Positions 62,142 to 64,000 of a stretch of 64,000 nt of DNA are shown here, one piece after another. The position numbers and the translations under genes are program-made. Under the pieces are notes generated by a model. The model was not told the origin of the DNA. It did not search any database and worked only from the letters and a program-made list of their open reading frames with translations. This stretch comes from Methanoculleus taiwanensis (lineage in GTDB: Archaea > Halobacteriota > Methanomicrobia > Methanomicrobiales > Methanoculleaceae), in assembly GCF_004102725.1 (NCBI RefSeq), contig NZ_LHQS01000002.1, forward strand, positions 673,984 to 737,983. The letters are read 5' to 3'. Numbering within the stretch: position 1 is the stretch's first letter; each line of letters begins with the position of its first letter.

Positions 62142-63239
62142 TTATTCGGGGAGGGGTTCCCATCTGTCTTTCAGCTGCTTCTCGACGCCGGGGAGGGTCG
62201 TGTACTCCATCTCGTCGAGCGAGAGGCGGTGGGGCTCGAAGGGTCCGTGGTTCCGCATCAGATCGGATATCTCGCAGCACTTGTCGCGGACGCGGTCGAA
62301 GGCGGGGTCGTCGAACATATCGGCGGGCCCGATGAGCTTGCAGTCGGAGACCTGGAATCCGAGACAGATGACCCGGGGCGGACCGTCGAACTGGGTACAG
62401 TTGGCGTCACAGACACCGACCGGCATGAACGGGCCGTGGTGCGAGCCGCGCATCCAGCCTGCGACCAGGATCGGCGTCCGGAACGGGTCGATGACCTCGC
62501 CGACTGACGGGAATCCGCTCTGTGCGCGGACAACCATCACGGGGTCGTCCTTGCCGACGTAGCGTCCTGCCATCATGTTGAGGCGCTGGGTGCTCGTCGA
62601 TGCGGCAATCTCGCCGCTCTTCTTGGAGACGCCCTTGATCACGTACCGGGACGGTGCGCCGATGTAGGCGAGCAGGCTGTACGTGTCCTCGGGCGTGTTG
62701 AAGTAGATCCTGCGCTTCGCGATGACATCGTGAACCTCGAAGACGAACCCTTCGTGCATGGACGGGTCGATGACGAGGCCGGACGTGTTGAAGGGGTCGG
62801 CAAACATCTTGTAGAGGAAGAAGTTCCATGCGCCGGGTTCGGTCTTGTCCGCCATGAAGACGAGGATAGGATCGCTGCCGCGCTCTTCAAACTCCATCTC
62901 AGCAACACCGGGCCCCATGCCCTTGACGTTGCCGCTGAACGCGTCGCCGAGGAGGTCCTGCCCTGCACCGTAGAGTTTCATCTCCTTTGCAATCTTGGCG
63001 CACTCCATGAAGACGTTCCAGGCGAGTTCGTGGATCTCGGCGTTGTCTTCACCCTTCGTGTGGGTCATGATAAGCTCGAGATCGTCCCCGCAGTGGGTGA
63101 CAAAAGAGTCGGTTATAACCGTGCCTTCGGCTTCTTTCAGCATCTGGGCTGCTTTTTCAAGAAGCTTCGGGTGCGTGCGGGAGTGCCCGGGGAAACTCCC
63201 GACATCTGCTTTAATTACTGAGACGGTAGTCTTTGCCAT
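62142..63239 (-). CDS. fbp: Fructose 1,6-bisphosphate aldolase/phosphatase
   Basis: 365 residues. Archaeal bifunctional enzyme that condenses triose phosphates to fructose 1,6-bisphosphate and then removes the 1-phosphate in gluconeogenesis. Signatures: VIKADVGSFPGHSRTHP, VTHCGDDLEL (metal-binding Asp pair), QDLLGDAFSGNVKGMGPG and GVSKKSGEIAAST. Length normal. The start has GGTGA five bases upstream, with a TATA box about 55 bp upstream. Confidence 0.96.
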   Translation of the reverse strand: MAKTTVSVIKADVGSFPGHSRTHPKLLEKAAQMLKEAEGTVITDSFVTHCGDDLELIMTHTKGEDNAEIHELAWNVFMECAKIAKEMKLYGAGQDLLGDAFSGNVKGMGPGVAEMEFEERGSDPILVFMADKTEPGAWNFFLYKMFADPFNTSGLVIDPSMHEGFVFEVHDVIAKRRIYFNTPEDTYSLLAYIGAPSRYVIKGVSKKSGEIAASTSTQRLNMMAGRYVGKDDPVMVVRAQSGFPSVGEVIDPFRTPILVAGWMRGSHHGPFMPVGVCDANCTQFDGPPRVICLGFQVSDCKLIGPADMFDDPAFDRVRDKCCEISDLMRNHGPFEPHRLSLDEMEYTTLPGVEKQLKDRWEPLPE

Positions 63240-63292
63240 AGAATCACCAATAGTACCATAGGCCTAGCCCTTATGGGTAATAGGCTTTGCCC

Positions 63293-63300
63293 TATATGTA
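63293..63300 (-). promoter_or_regulatory. TATA box for fbp
   Basis: TACATATA on the minus strand, about 55-60 bp before the ATG. The spacer holds short palindromes (AGGCCT; GGGCTA/TAGCCC) that could be an operator. Confidence 0.45.
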
Positions 63301-63343
63301 CATACGCTGAAAGTGAAAAAATGTTGTTGAGTGAGTTTCCTGG

Positions 63344-63808
63344 TCACTCGATTTTGATTGCTTTGCCGCGGTTGAATTTGACTTCGAGAACACCGTTTTT
63401 ATAGGACGACTGCATCGAGTCTGCGTCCACGGAAGGAAGGTCGACGCTCGTCAGCTGGTTGCCGCCGGCGATGACCGTAAGGGTACTGCCGATGAGTGAC
63501 AGATGAATGCCATCTTTCTCTGCACCCGGCAGATCGATAGCCACCGTCACCTCATCGTCGGTCATGTAGACCTCGGCGATCGGCTCGATGGAACCCTCCG
63601 ACGAGGGCTGCTCGGTCGGGGTTGCGGCAGCGGCTGCTCCGCTCTCGACGGTCTCGGCCTCCTTTGCGGAGACGGCGTCGGATATGATGATCTTGAAGCC
63701 GTATGCGAAGGGCTTGTTCATGTCCTCCTGATCTTTCATACCCTGTTCCATGAGGCGTTTCATCAGTTCGTTGAGCTGCTGGAAGATGTCTGCTGGGCTG
63801 TCACTCAT
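63344..63808 (-). CDS. Hsp20-like protein, possibly gas-vesicle GvpH-type
   Basis: 154 residues. An N-terminal helix (IFQQLNELMKRLMEQGM), then PFAYGFKIIISD, an Ala/Thr/Glu-rich linker, and a C-terminal alpha-crystallin-like domain (IAEVYMTDDEVTVAIDLPGA, GIHLSLIGSTLTV, YKNGVLEVKFNRG). The layout helix-YGF-linker-Hsp20 recalls GvpH from archaeal gas-vesicle clusters; a plain small heat-shock protein is the alternative. ATG at 63808 is preferred over GTG at 63817. The next gene upstream is on the same strand. Confidence 0.6.
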   Translation of the reverse strand: MSDSPADIFQQLNELMKRLMEQGMKDQEDMNKPFAYGFKIIISDAVSAKEAETVESGAAAAATPTEQPSSEGSIEPIAEVYMTDDEVTVAIDLPGAEKDGIHLSLIGSTLTVIAGGNQLTSVDLPSVDADSMQSSYKNGVLEVKFNRGKAIKIE

Positions 63809-63920
63809 GTGCATCACTGTCGTTGTCTGGTTGTCGCTGATGGTGGTGGGGCGGTATCTGCCCCTGCCGCCATGTGGAATCCGCCCTTCTCCGGCACTCC
63901 GGAGATGCGGGGTCTTTCCG

Positions 63921-64000
63921 TCAGTACGCCACTCCTGCCTGGGGCAGGGGGCGCTCGATCTTCGCTTTCAGTTCCTGGATGAGGCGCTTGATCTCGCTGA
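63921..64000 (-). CDS. C-terminal end of a gene running off the window
   Basis: Minus-strand frame entering from the right edge and ending at a TGA at 63921: SEIKRLIQELKAKIERPL then PQAGVAY. A helical, basic tail. It lies about 110 bp upstream of the GvpH/Hsp20-like gene on the same strand, so it may belong to a gas-vesicle gene group, but 25 residues are too few to tell. Confidence 0.5.
   Translation of the reverse strand, partial: SEIKRLIQELKAKIERPLPQAGVAY

Overview
The window looks like chromosomal DNA from a GC-rich methanogenic archaeon of the order Methanomicrobiales, probably Methanoculleus or a close relative. This rests on the gene set: a split biotin-dependent pyruvate carboxylase, F420-dependent NADP reductase, the archaeal bifunctional fructose-bisphosphate aldolase/phosphatase, archaeal SecD/SecF, Lsm, RtcB with archease, and several families I know mainly from methanogens (FilR1-type regulator, DUF2551, DUF2111-like). 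Histidine kinases share methanogen-style cores. Many genes show GGTGA- or GGAG-type ribosome binding sites and TATA-like boxes. No methanogenesis operon lies inside the window, so the assignment is an inference.

Layout. 0.1-7.5 kb: sensor kinases around a diphthamide ligase (Dph6) fused in an operon to a glutamine amidotransferase. 7.8-12.2 kb: an RMD1/DUF155-like membrane protein, a small MscS-like membrane protein, two PRC-barrel paralogues and a hemerythrin. 12.3-16.7 kb: an alpha/beta-hydrolase remnant and a 1356-residue receiver/PAS/kinase protein. 16.9-23.2 kb: HD hydrolase, K+ channel, FilR1-type regulator, UbiA prenyltransferase and a lipoprotein pair. 23.4-27.7 kb: a kaiC-kaiB-kaiB-histidine kinase operon. 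27.9-35.0 kb: glutamine synthetase, enolase, TrmB regulator, RND/MMPL exporter and an NTF2-like protein. 35.2-40.2 kb: two more kinases separated by about 950 bp of decayed DNA. 40.9-42.8 kb: TrkH and an intron-containing elongator tRNA-Met. 42.8-53.2 kb: thirteen genes on one strand, running from DUF2551 through archease/RtcB, a biotin ligase, a complete biotin ECF transporter, and finally pycB-pycA. 53.5-56.8 kb: secF-secD-thioredoxin-npdG. 56.9-63.2 kb: class II aldolase, dolichyl-phosphate glycosyltransferase, DUF99, a secreted two-repeat protein, UspA, pilin-like protein, Lsm with a Cys-bearing winged-helix protein, and FBP aldolase/phosphatase. 63.3-64 kb: an Hsp20/GvpH-like protein and the tail of another gene.

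Two systems stand out. The first is signal transduction: seven histidine kinases of two core types and no stand-alone response regulator. One of the kinases is co-transcribed with a canonical-looking KaiC (conserved phosphorylation-site serines, but with a coiled-coil tail instead of a KaiA-binding end) and two KaiB paralogues. The second is the biotin economy. BioY-EcfA-EcfA-EcfT bring biotin in, BirA attaches it, and PycB, directly downstream, carries the biotin attachment lysine for oxaloacetate synthesis. There are no CRISPR arrays, insertion sequences, rRNA genes or recognisable prophage.
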